From the NCBI GenBank assembly GCA_024509875.1, contig JAMPIV010012204.1, forward strand, positions 1 through 64,000: DNA of 64,000 nt, read 5' to 3'. Position numbers and translations under genes: made by a program. This document shows, piece after piece, positions 54,614-64,000 of the stretch. The stretch is from Oreohelix idahoensis. Taxonomy: Eukaryota > Mollusca > Gastropoda > Stylommatophora > Oreohelicidae. The notes under the pieces were generated by a model. That model was given only the letters and a program-made list of their open reading frames with translations, was not told the origin of the DNA and made no database searches. How positions within the stretch are numbered: the stretch's first letter is position 1; every line of letters starts with the position of its first letter.

Positions 54614-57245
54614 TGTCACGTAGGGTTTATATTCATTTAATTTCCTACATCTTCTTCCTATTCTTTCACATAAATTCTCTCTTTTATTATCTCTGTATTT
54701 CATTTTTTCCTGTATATTTTTTTCATCCATTCGTTTTGCGAATATTATTTTCATATAATTCGCAAACTTTACCTGTTTTCCTTTCTCTTAAACTGAGAAT
54801 CGCGCTAGGACGATATTACGTAGATGTCAGGGCTGCAGGGCGTCAGAAGGCGTGATAAGTCGGTTCGCTGAACACAGGACGTAGCAAATCGTCTACATTC
54901 TCACCGAGCGCGCGAGCTTCTTCTCGGCATTAGTCCCGGTGAGGTGTGATACTTTACATCTGCACCGGTCAGTATCCAGACATTTGGCTGGAAAATCCCA
55001 AACTGACACGGCGCTCACTTGGGCCATGGTCAGCTGTAGTGTGAAAACTGCCCTGAAATGGAGTCAGGCTGTCTGGGATTTGAAACTGACACGCGTACAT
55101 CGTGGTCAGTAGGTGACAGTTACGACACGCGTTAAGCGGACGTAAATGTTGGGAGTAGGGGAGATAATTTCGCTTGGCGAAGTAAGTTTGGGCCCTTTGT
55201 CTGATTTTAAGATATTGGCCAAGTTTGAAACTTTAATTTCATTCTCGCTCATAGACTCCACAGTAGATAGGTCGCTCGAAAAACAGAATAGCTGTTAGCG
55301 AAGATCTCAGTTTGTTTCGGCAATTTGTCGAACTTCTAGACTTCCAGAAATATTTTCAGCATTTTTATTCTTAAGTTGTGCGACTACCTGTAATTCTGTG
55401 GTTGAGGTAATTAATATGATAGATATATAGATTTTGTGAGTGTTAAAGTGTTAAATCGCTTAATTCATTTTAATCTATTTCTTTAGCGCAGAAGAGAAAT
55501 AAAGTGGTAGGCTATTATATTTTCTAGGGAAGCATTCAGTGGAAAGCAGACTAAAATTTAAAATTTCTAGCTTATAACGGCAATTGTAGCTATTTATAAA
55601 TTTAATTTAACTGCTAATACTCAGTCGAGTGTATTTTTCTAAACTAACGTATAAACTCTAGAATCCAGCCTCATGAATGATGACGGGAATACGCACGTGT
55701 TCTTAATTTATGAGGATTGCTGATTTTTAAATATAACTTACGTCACGGGAAGTTTAAATGATAAGCAAAGCTCTCTGCTTGCAAGTTTAAATGTAAGTTT
55801 TAACCAGTACAGATTCTGTTTATTATATTATATGTGTTATTTTTCCTCCACACAGTGAAAGTTTTGGGGTGACCCTAACTTTACCAGCACCTAGTAGTAG
55901 TTTCCATACTTGTGAAGAAATAGACAGTCCTTATTTTGAACCACGTGGGTTTTCTCAAGTAACACTGATCTGACGGTGCAAGTTAGACAGAAATACTAAT
56001 ATCCCTATAACGGGTTTTCAAAGACTGTAATGATAAATACTGGACCTTGGAGCCAGCACTTAATTTCTTCTAGAAACTCTATATAATTTGCTGCCTGGTG
56101 GCGTGAATATTAACAATCATTTCCCGACTAGATTATATCTTGTGGACAAATCTGTGGTGTGACTAAAGTGAATCCTATACTGAGGGAAGGCACCGACCTG
56201 ACATTCATCATTTTTTTAGAAACCTACGCTATTGACACTGTGCTCTGCTAACTCCCGCGCCTGGAATAATTGTTAGGTGACTTAATCAGACATTTGAACA
56301 AATTTGCATACCCAAGTAGTCGTTCCCGGAGACTCCGAGTTAAATACGTCTTTTGGAACTGGGGACTTCTTGGCAGAAGACTGCATTTTTTGAGTCTGTG
56401 TGAAAATCTAAAATCAATGTGTTCCAAGAGGCAGCGAGCAAAGTCGTGAGTACCTGAATGAGAAGCCATGGCGGAATGAATGAGTGTACGCTGGTCTGAG
56501 TGATATTTTTCACTATTATATCTTTGACACCCTGTTGCTGTCCTAATTTTTTTTCTTTCCAATCTGCATAATTTGTTGCTAAGGCTAGAGTTCTTGTGTT
56601 TTGTCTTAGGTTAAATCAGATTTTTTTTTTCAAACTCTGTGCATATAATTACGAGATAAAACAAAGAAAAACTCTTAGACTCAAACCCTATGTATCTGTG
56701 ACTCTGGCGCCATCATCTGTTCTCTTAACGGGGCCGGGCTAAACCTAGAGTTAACACTATAACGGGGCTATCATCCTTGCAACATTTCCTTGATTTTTTA
56801 TGACTATGTGTATATGTATTTTCCTTGATGTACTTTCTTTGATGTTGTGAGCCGATTTTTTCCTGATAATAAAATCGCTCTTGAACTTAATAATCGTGTT
56901 TGGTCAGCTCGTTCTAGATAATATATATATCATTGTTATAGTTTTCCCACGTCTGTGTGTTTACCTGTCGTCACGTGTATGTGCGTGCCTGTGAGTGATA
57001 GAAATATACGTAATATGTATATTGGTGTAGTCTGTCTGACGCTGTAACAACTGTTGTAGAAGATAGGTGAGAGAGAGAAGAATTCTTTTCGCTTTCAGAG
57101 ACAGCCACTATATCAAAAATCTATCATCTCACGTGTGTGGAAATTCTATTACCTTTCACTAACTCTCACTGAGTCTATCACCTATTCAAACCTATTCAGA
57201 AGGGACCAAACCTAGTCTTAATTCTCCTATCGGAAATCTACGACA
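54614..57245 (+). repeat. LTR2, shared by E2 and E3
   Basis: Serves as the 3' LTR of E2 and the 5' LTR of E3. It agrees with LTR3 against LTR1 at most variable sites up to at least 56800. No target-site duplication occurs at either of its edges. Confidence 0.93.
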
Positions 57246-57999
57246 AATGGGGACTCGTTTCCGGTCTTTGAACTTAGAATAGGAAGACGAGTACGACAAA
57301 CGTGGACTCGTCTATCTGGATTTTGTACTTAAGATTCTGTATTCTGATATAGAGTAAGAGTGTGATGTCTTGTGAGTTGTGTATCTTTTTAAAAAAAATT
57401 ACCCCCTAGACTAGCGATCTGTTTACGGGCGTGCTGACCACACAAACTAATAAGTTTTTTTTTTCCACAGCATCTTTGAATAATATACATTTTGGTTACA
57501 GGTTGATTTTGTCGGGATATATGTTAACTGCTGATTGTAATACTAAATGCTGGTAAAGTGGTGAGTGTATAACATTCACTGGGTACTGAGGCAGAACGGC
57601 GTTTGAACTAAGTTAAGGAGTGTGTTTCGGACTTTTTTGTCCAGATTAATTCCCTCCCTTACCCGATCTGACTTCAGGGGCGAACTTATAGTGGATTTTT
57701 AAAAAATTAAGGGATTATTTTTCTCTTTAATTTTTGCAATATTCTTTTGCTTTTCCACTGTAGCAACTTATTTTTCAGTTGTAATCTTAACTACCATTTA
57801 TTTGGCGTAGTCGTGTTTTGCATTGAGTGCTTTATTGCCGATAATAGCAGCGATAGTTAGATTTTATTTTGGAGGAGGTATCCCAGGGTTAAGGATATCA
57901 TCTTTTGAATTTTTGGTTTTTTTTTTCTCGTAAGTGGTAGGAACCAGGTTATTCTTTTTCCTATTTTCTATCTCCACGTGTCTCAGTCACTGACATAAT

Positions 58000-59013
58000 A
58001 TGGCCGAGAGGGCAAAGCTTAGACAACTTCTCAGGGACGAAGCGAGAGAGGAGGGACTGGAAGGAGAGGAAGCGAAAGCTTTTGTCAGAGACGAACTTGA
58101 GAGATATGATGCGGAGAGGAAAGCAAAAGAAGCTAAAGAGGAAAGAAGAAGAAGCTAGGAGGAAAGTAGAAGCAGCCGAAGCTTTACAGCAGAAGAAGAT
58201 GGATGAGGAAATGGAAATTCGCAGGATGCAGCATGAGGAAAGAGAGAAATGAGGAAAGAGAGAAGGAGAGACAGCTTGAGGAAAGAGAGAAGGAGAGACA
58301 GCATGAGGAAAGAGAGAAAGAGAGACAGCATGAGTTGGCTCTTAAAGCTCTAGAAGCCCAAAGTCGTGGGGCTGCCTCTACCTCCAGCAATGGAGAGTCT
58401 TCTCCTCATTCTTCCTTAACTGACCCTGCTAACACTCAATCTCTTCAACTAAATGCTATGTCTTTCACTCTTGAATCTTTTCCTTGTCCAAATGAGAAGA
58501 TTGACACATGGTTAGAAAAATTTGAGAAAATTGCAACTCTGTACGGGTTAGAGAGGTCGCGTTGGAATATGAAACTTTCCCAGGCCCTAAAAGGTTCTGC
58601 TTATGATGTTTATTCTAAGCTGGAAAGTAGCCAACAAGACGACTACGATGTGTTGAAGAAAGCGTTACTGGAGCGCTTTGAAATGAACGCTCGCAAGTTT
58701 TTGCAACTGTTTCGCAACAGCCGGAAAGAGAATTCTGAAACTTTTCACCAGTTCTCATCTCGTCTTAAGGGATATCTAACAAAGTGCCTTGAGCTTTCGC
58801 AGCTCCCCTCTACCTATGAAGGTCTTGAGGAACTTGTTCTAACTGAACAAATAAAGAACACTTTGTCTGCTGATACCCGGAGATTTCTCGCTGAGCAGGG
58901 GGCAGAAAAACTTGAAGACATTTTGGAAAAGTCTGAGCGTTATCACAATGCGCTGGCTGAACTACCGGCCACAAAGCGGAAACCGACAGAGGAGCATTTT
59001 CGAAAAACATAAC
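58000..59013 (+). pseudogene. E3 Gag, frame-shifted
   Basis: Starts MAERAKL like E2, but a TAG occurs at about 58156 in the rearranged coiled coil. The frame resumes from 58203. The coiled coil contains a coding repeat of 9 residues (EEREKERQH, 27 bp) present about four times, against a single related block in E2. The capsid from residue 45 of the second frame is nearly identical to E2. A homopolymer A insertion at 58999-59008 (cgaaaaacat against cgaaaacat in E2) ends it before the linker. Confidence 0.88.
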
Positions 59014-59463
59014 CTAGAGCAATCTTCTCAGGCTTCTAACCAAAACAACCACAGAGAAACTGGACCTCAAAACCCCCCTCCTGAAAAATCCAAGTTCTAC
59101 AAGAACAAGTACCCCAACCACCCCAAACAGTCTGATCAACCCGACCGCCCTACATGGCAGCGTAGCCAGAAAGGACAAGGTGGCAAAGGGAGAACCCCTG
59201 AGCACGGGACATATGATCAGACCGAGCACACCGAGCCGAAACGCATCGGATGCTTATTGACAGTCTCGCAAGGCGGAATTATTGACAGTGATTCCCAACC
59301 TGTTGGGGATAGACCCTCAACGCGAGGTACTGTTACTTTGAACGGTTCTCAAACTTCTTGCTTATTTGACACGGGGCTTTCTTATGATTGCATTGTTGCC
59401 AGAAACCTGGTCAAACCCGGTCAAGAGACAGGAGAGACCGTCCAAACTTTGTGGAGTTCGTAA
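59007..59463 (+). pseudogene. E3 Gag linker and protease N-part
   Basis: Continues the linker (HNLEQSSQASNQ...) in a second frame through the CLFDTG active site to just past GQETGETV. There an extra C in gtccaaactttg shifts it out of frame. E2 is broken about 45 bp upstream of the equivalent position, by a different indel. Confidence 0.85.
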
Positions 59464-61093
59464 GAGTGATGCACCTACAGCGCTTCCCATCGCATTGGTG
59501 GAGATACACTCTGACTTTGTCAGAGGTGTGATCAAAGCGGCTGTTATGGATGATCCCATCTACCCAGTCATACTTGGCGGGAGATACGTGTGTATTGGGA
59601 AACCGGAAGAGCCGATTGTGGCAGCAGTAACTACAAGAGGGCAAACCAAGAAGGAACGGGAGCCTGCGCCAAATTTGTTACCTATGGAACTTAAAGAAGC
59701 GCAATACAAGGACCCTACTTTGGCACCCTGCTTTAGGAAACTGCCCATGGCTAAGGAACCCAAACAGCACGGGGACATTTTTTCTGAGGATGGCGTACTT
59801 TATCGGAGAACGGGCAAGCCTGACCAAGGTTACAACCAGCTCCTAGTACCGAAACAGTACAGAAGCCAAATCCTAGAAATGGGGCACTCTCTTCCCTTTA
59901 GCGGACATATGGGACAGAACGCCACAAACCAACGTATAACCACTCATTATTGGTGGCCAGGAGTAAACACTGATATTATCAGGTACGTCAAATCCTGTGC
60001 CCAGTGCCAACGGGTACCACCCAAGCAACGGACACCCCCAGTCCACATGGGTGAAATGCCAATAATGGGAACACCATTCGAACGGGTTGTGATCGACATT
60101 TTAGGGCCTTTCGAAAGGACTAAAAGAAGGAACAGGTTCATCCTGACCTTAGTCGATACATGCACTTTATGGGCAGAAGCTATCCCGCTAACATGCGCAG
60201 ATGCCAAGCATGTCGCAGAAGCCCTCGTGCAGATTTTCACTCGGTTGGGATTCCCTCAGCAAGTGTTGACGGATAATGGATCTCCATACCGAAACCTGTT
60301 GATGGATGAGATCGTTAAGATCTTGAGGACCCAGCACATCCACACTAAGCCATATACTCCGGCCGGAAATGGGCTCGTGGAACGTGCTAATGGAAACCTC
60401 ACCATGATGCTAAGTAAGCTGGCACAAGTGAAACCTGAAGATTGGGATCTCTGTATTCCTGCAGCATTATTTGGCTACAGAGAATCTCCTCATACTTCCA
60501 CAGGATTTCCGCCAGCTACACTCTTATTTGGCAGACCCATTAAGGGCCCGCTTGAAGCCTTACTTCAGTCTCTGACAGACGAGAAGGCGGATGAGACAGT
60601 CGTCTCAGCAAGTAAATATGTGTCGGTTTTAAAGGAAAGGTTGAAACTAGGGTGGGACCTAGCAACGACTAACTTTAAGCGAGCTCGCACAAAGCACGCT
60701 AACCGATACAGGAAAGTCGCGGAAGAGAGAGAACTGGAAGCAGGAGAGAAAGTTTTGGTGTTACTCCCTACTGAGAACAACCAACTGAAGATCGGATGGC
60801 AAGGGCCGTTTACCGTCCTGAAAAAGATTTCTAAGGCTAACTACCAGATCTCTATTGAAGGAAAGGAGAAGGTTTTCCATTTAAATCTCTTAAAGAGATA
60901 CTTGGAAAAACCAGTGCCAACCTCCGACCATCTCCTGACGATCGCCAAAACTGACGAAGATGACGATAGTGGCAGGGATATTCCACCGCTATCACAGGAA
61001 ATCTTTCAAAAATGTCAGAAGCGGCGACGCTCTTTCAAGCGCGCATATGAGACATTCCAGGGGAAGGAAACTTTGAGGAGTGGACTTGAGTAG
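59366..61093 (+). CDS. E3 protease C-terminus plus complete integrase
   Basis: 575 codons open; the first 25 or so are out of register and not native. Residues 30-90: protease C-terminal half, with VILGGRYV at 68-75. Residues 174-214: integrase zinc finger H-x6-H-x29-C-x2-C (His174, His181, Cys211, Cys214). The catalytic core has Asp244, Asp303 and Glu339, a D,D-35-E spacing. The GPY/F module GWQGPF is at 477-482. It ends in a basic tail (QKRRRSFKRAYETF). All catalytic residues are present, so this integrase could be functional if expressed in frame. The stop is 128 bp from LTR3; no RT or RNase H follows. Confidence 0.93.
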   Translation: MTRGFLMIALLPETWSNPVKRQERPSKLCGVRKSDAPTALPIALVEIHSDFVRGVIKAAVMDDPIYPVILGGRYVCIGKPEEPIVAAVTTRGQTKKEREPAPNLLPMELKEAQYKDPTLAPCFRKLPMAKEPKQHGDIFSEDGVLYRRTGKPDQGYNQLLVPKQYRSQILEMGHSLPFSGHMGQNATNQRITTHYWWPGVNTDIIRYVKSCAQCQRVPPKQRTPPVHMGEMPIMGTPFERVVIDILGPFERTKRRNRFILTLVDTCTLWAEAIPLTCADAKHVAEALVQIFTRLGFPQQVLTDNGSPYRNLLMDEIVKILRTQHIHTKPYTPAGNGLVERANGNLTMMLSKLAQVKPEDWDLCIPAALFGYRESPHTSTGFPPATLLFGRPIKGPLEALLQSLTDEKADETVVSASKYVSVLKERLKLGWDLATTNFKRARTKHANRYRKVAEERELEAGEKVLVLLPTENNQLKIGWQGPFTVLKKISKANYQISIEGKEKVFHLNLLKRYLEKPVPTSDHLLTIAKTDEDDDSGRDIPPLSQEIFQKCQKRRRSFKRAYETFQGKETLRSGLE

Positions 61094-61221
61094 GAATTGG
61101 ACAGAGATGGAGGGGGAAGATGGAGAGGGAAGAAGACAGACACCCCGAAGCTACGGTTATAGGAAATTAAACTCCATAACGTAGACATGGAGTGCTTCCA
61201 TATCTTAAAGGGGGGAGGCTC

Positions 61222-63852
61222 TGTCACGTAGGTTTTATATTCATTTAATTTCCTACATCTTCTTCCTATTCTTTCACATAAACTCTCTCTTTTAATATCT
61301 CTGTACTATTTTTTTTCCTGTATATTTTTTTTCATCCATTCGTTTTGCGAATATTATTTTCATATATTCGCAAACTTTACCTGTTTTCCTTTCTCTTAAA
61401 CTGAGAATCGCGCTAGGACGATATTACGTAGATGTCAGGGCTGCAGGGCGTCAGAAGGCGTGATAAGTCGGTTCGCTGAACACAGGACGTAGCAAATCGT
61501 CTACATTCTCACCGAGCGCGCGAGCTTCTTCTCGGCATTAGTCCCGGTGAGGTGTGATACTTTACATCTGCACCGGTCAGTATCCAGACATTTGGCTGGA
61601 AAATCCCAAACTGACACGGCGCTCACTTGGGCCATGGTCAGCTGTAGTGTGAAAACTGCCCTGAAATGGAGTCAGGCTGTCTGGGATTTGAAACTGACAC
61701 GCGTACATCGTGGTCAGTAGGTGACAGTTACGACACGCGTTAAGCGGACGTAAATGTTGGGAGTAGGGGAGATAATTTCGCTTGGCGAAGTAAGTTTGGG
61801 CCCTTTGTCTGATTTTAAGATATTGGCCAAGTTTGAAACTTTAATTTCATTCTCGCTCATAGACTCCACAGTAGATAGGTCGCTCGAAAAAACAGAATAG
61901 CTGTTAGCGAAGATCTCAGTTTGTTTCGGCAATTTGTCGAACTTCTAGACTTCCAGAAATATTTTCAGCATTTTTATTCTTAAGTTGTGCGACTACCTGT
62001 AATTCTGTGGTTGAGGTAATTAATATGATAGATATATAGATTTTGTGAGTGTTAAAGTGTTAAATCGCTTAATTCATTTTAATCTATTTCTTTAGCGCAG
62101 AAGAGAAATAAAGTGGTAGGCTATTATATTTTCTAGGGAAGCATTCAGTGGAAAGCAGACTAAAATTTTAATTTCTAGCTTATAACGGCAATTGTAGCTA
62201 TTTATAAATTTAATTTAACTGCTAATACTCAGTCGAGTGTATTTTTCTAAACTAACGTATAAACTCTAGAATCCAGCCTCATGAATGGTGACGGGATACG
62301 CACGTGTTCCTAATTTATGAGGATTGCTGATTTTTAAATATAACTTACGTCACGGGAAGTTTAAATGATAAGCAAAGCTCTCTGCTTGCAAGTTTAAATG
62401 TAAGTTTTAACCAGTACAGATTCTGTTTATTATATTATATGTGTTATTTTTCCTCCACACAGTGAAAGTTTTGGGGTGACCCTAACTTTACCAGCACCTA
62501 GTAGTAGTTTCCATACTTGTGAAGAAATAGACAGTCCTTATTTTGAACCACGTGGGTTTTCTCAAGTAACACTGATCTGACGGTGCAAGTTAGACAGAAA
62601 TACTAATATCCCTATAACGGGTTTTCAAAGACTGTAATGATAAATACTGGACCTTGGAGCCAGCACTTAATTTCTTCTAGAAACTCTATATAATTTGCTG
62701 CCTGGTGGCGTGAATATTAACAATCATTTCCCGACTAGATTATATCTTGTGGACAAATCTGTGGTGTGACTAAAGTGAATCCTATACTGAGGGAAGGCAC
62801 CGACCTGACATTCATCATTTTTTAGAAACCTACGCTATTGACACTGTGCTCTGCTAACTCCCGCGCCTGGAATAATTGTTAGGTGACTTAATCAGACATT
62901 TGAACAAATTTGCATACCCAAGTAGTCGTTCCCGGAGACTCCGAGTTAAATACGTCTTTTGGAACTGGGGACTTCTTGGCAGAAGACTGCATTTTTTGAG
63001 TCTGTGTGAAAATCTAAAATCAATGTGTTCCAAGAGGCAGCGAGCAAAGTCGTGAGTACCTGAATGAGAAGCCATGGCGGAATGAATGAGTGTACGCTGG
63101 TCTGAGTGTGATATTTTCACTATTATATCTTTGACACCCTGTTGCTGTCCTAATTTTTTTTTTCCAATCTGCATAATTTGTTGCTAAGGCTAGAGTTCTT
63201 GTGTTTTTGTCTTAGGTTAAATCAGATTTTTTTTTTCAAAAAAACTCTGTGCATATAATTACGAGATAAAACAAAGAAAAACTCTTAGACTCAAACCCTA
63301 TGTATCTGTGACTCTGGCGCCATCATCTGTTCTCTTAACGGGGCCGGGCTAAACCTAGAGTTAACACTATAACGGGGCTATCATCCTTGCAACATTTCCT
63401 TGATTTTTTATGACTATGTGTATATGTATTTTCCTTGATGTACTTTCTTTGATGTTGTGAGCCGATTTTTCCTGATAATAAAATCGCTCTTGAACTTAAT
63501 AATCGTGTTTGGTCAGCTCGTTCTAGATAATATATATATCATTGTTATAGTTTTCCCACGTCTGTGTGTTTACCTGTCGTCACGTGTATGTGCGTGCCTG
63601 TGAGTGATAGAAATATACGTAATATGTATATTGGTGTAGTCTGTCTGACGCTGTAACAACTGTTGTAGAAGATAGGTGAGAGAGAGAAGAATTCTTTTCG
63701 CTTTCAGAGACAGCCACTATATCAAATCTATCATCTCACGTGTGTGGAAATTCTATTACCTTTCACTAACTCTCACTGAGTCTATCACCTATTCAAACCT
63801 ATTCAGAAGGGACCAAACCTAGTCTTAATTCTCCTATCGGAAATCTACGACA
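61222..63852 (+). repeat. LTR3 of the tandem array
   Basis: TGTCACGTAGG to ctacgaca, followed by the outer target-site copy GTCAC at 63853-63857. That copy fixes the exact 3' LTR boundary and hence those of LTR1 and LTR2. Confidence 0.94.
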
Positions 63853-63914
63853 GTCACCCTGTATACCGATTTCAATATGGAAGTTCTTTTACTTCTTTAA
63901 GCAGTTCTATTTTG

Positions 63915-63965
63915 ATCGATAGAGCGCTAAGAGCACTGGCTTCTAGAGTCAGAGTTACAGTATTC
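63915..63965 (+). repeat. tRNA-like SINE head, cut by the window end
   Basis: gatagagcgctaagagcact then ggcttctagagtcagagtta and a degenerate B box tattcgaaacc. It resembles a SINE head; the stem pairing is too poor for a functional tRNA gene. Confidence 0.35.
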
Positions 63966-64000
63966 GAAACCAGCTAGCATCACGTTCCTGTCTACTCAAT

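Larger units (their letters stand above)
48085..63852 (+). mobile_element. Tandem Gmr1-like Ty3 array: LTR-E2-LTR-E3-LTR
   Basis: Three LTRs (2630, 2632 and 2631 bp) and two internal regions (50715-54613 and 57246-61221), all in plus orientation. A single pair of 5-bp target-site duplications, GTCAC, brackets the whole array (48080-48084 and 63853-63857). Each internal region has a proline-type PBS, Gag, protease, integrase and PPT, but no RT or RNase H. The structure is what unequal crossing-over between LTRs of one insertion produces. Confidence 0.92.

Overview
This is an invertebrate nuclear genome window, most likely from a mollusc (possibly a gastropod). That assignment is an inference. 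It rests on the mix of decayed RTE/CR1-type LINE 3' ends, several tRNA-derived SINE families, a Tc1-like element, Ty3-type LTR elements with the Gmr1 domain order, abundant minisatellites and one spliced exon. There is no bacterial gene arrangement, no CRISPR array and no rRNA or functional tRNA gene. Nearly every long open frame is either a mobile-element remnant or an artefact of a tandem repeat.

Host gene. The only convincing host coding sequence is a 120-nt exon at 18703-18822 (+), phase 0 at both ends, with a good acceptor and donor. Its peptide resembles the N-terminal DRKREAF...YP...A block of the SKT (KIAA1217)/SRCIN1 (p140Cap) family. If this is right, much of the window is intron of that gene on the + strand.

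Layout. 1-2930: LINE remnants (RNase H on +; RT C-terminus and tail on -) and a SINE piece. 2930-5590: 37-bp satellite, noisy in its middle. 5610-8820: a SINE, then 27- to 28-bp minisatellites. 8825-18600: a minus-strand LINE (LINE B) split by a complete 8.95-kb Ty3 element, E1 (9463-18412; LTRs about 2.2 kb, TSD GTGTG). Its pol order is PR-INT-RT-RNase H, and its integrase core is replaced by about 390 bp of unrelated open reading frame. 18700-34800: the host exon, five SINEs (four of them with clear target-site duplications), LINE tails, a dispersed repeat family (repeat C), an hAT-like MITE and many short tandem arrays. 34801-36315: Tc1-like DD34E transposon with perfect 29-bp TIRs and a broken transposase. 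36430-48080: a LINE ORF1 fragment, a Mutator-like transposase N-terminal fragment, a 1.83-kb array of a 36-bp unit, more LINE, SINE and repeat C copies, and a histone-type RNA hairpin. 48085-63852: a tandem Ty3 array, LTR-internal-LTR-internal-LTR (three LTRs of about 2.63 kb, copies E2 and E3), bounded by a single TSD (GTCAC). Both internal regions encode Gag, protease and integrase but have no RT or RNase H.

How the parts fit together. E1 and E2/E3 belong to one Gmr1-like lineage: a capsid with SCAN-like C-terminal motifs, proline-type primer-binding sites and integrase upstream of (or without) RT. E2/E3 look like a non-autonomous derivative. A recurring theme is that minisatellites arise inside dispersed repeats: three arrays (44, 23 and 36 bp) lie in different segments of the same LINE 3'-terminal coding region, and two more (42 and 41 bp) lie in or beside repeat C. 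All database comparisons implied here are from recall of family motifs; none was run.
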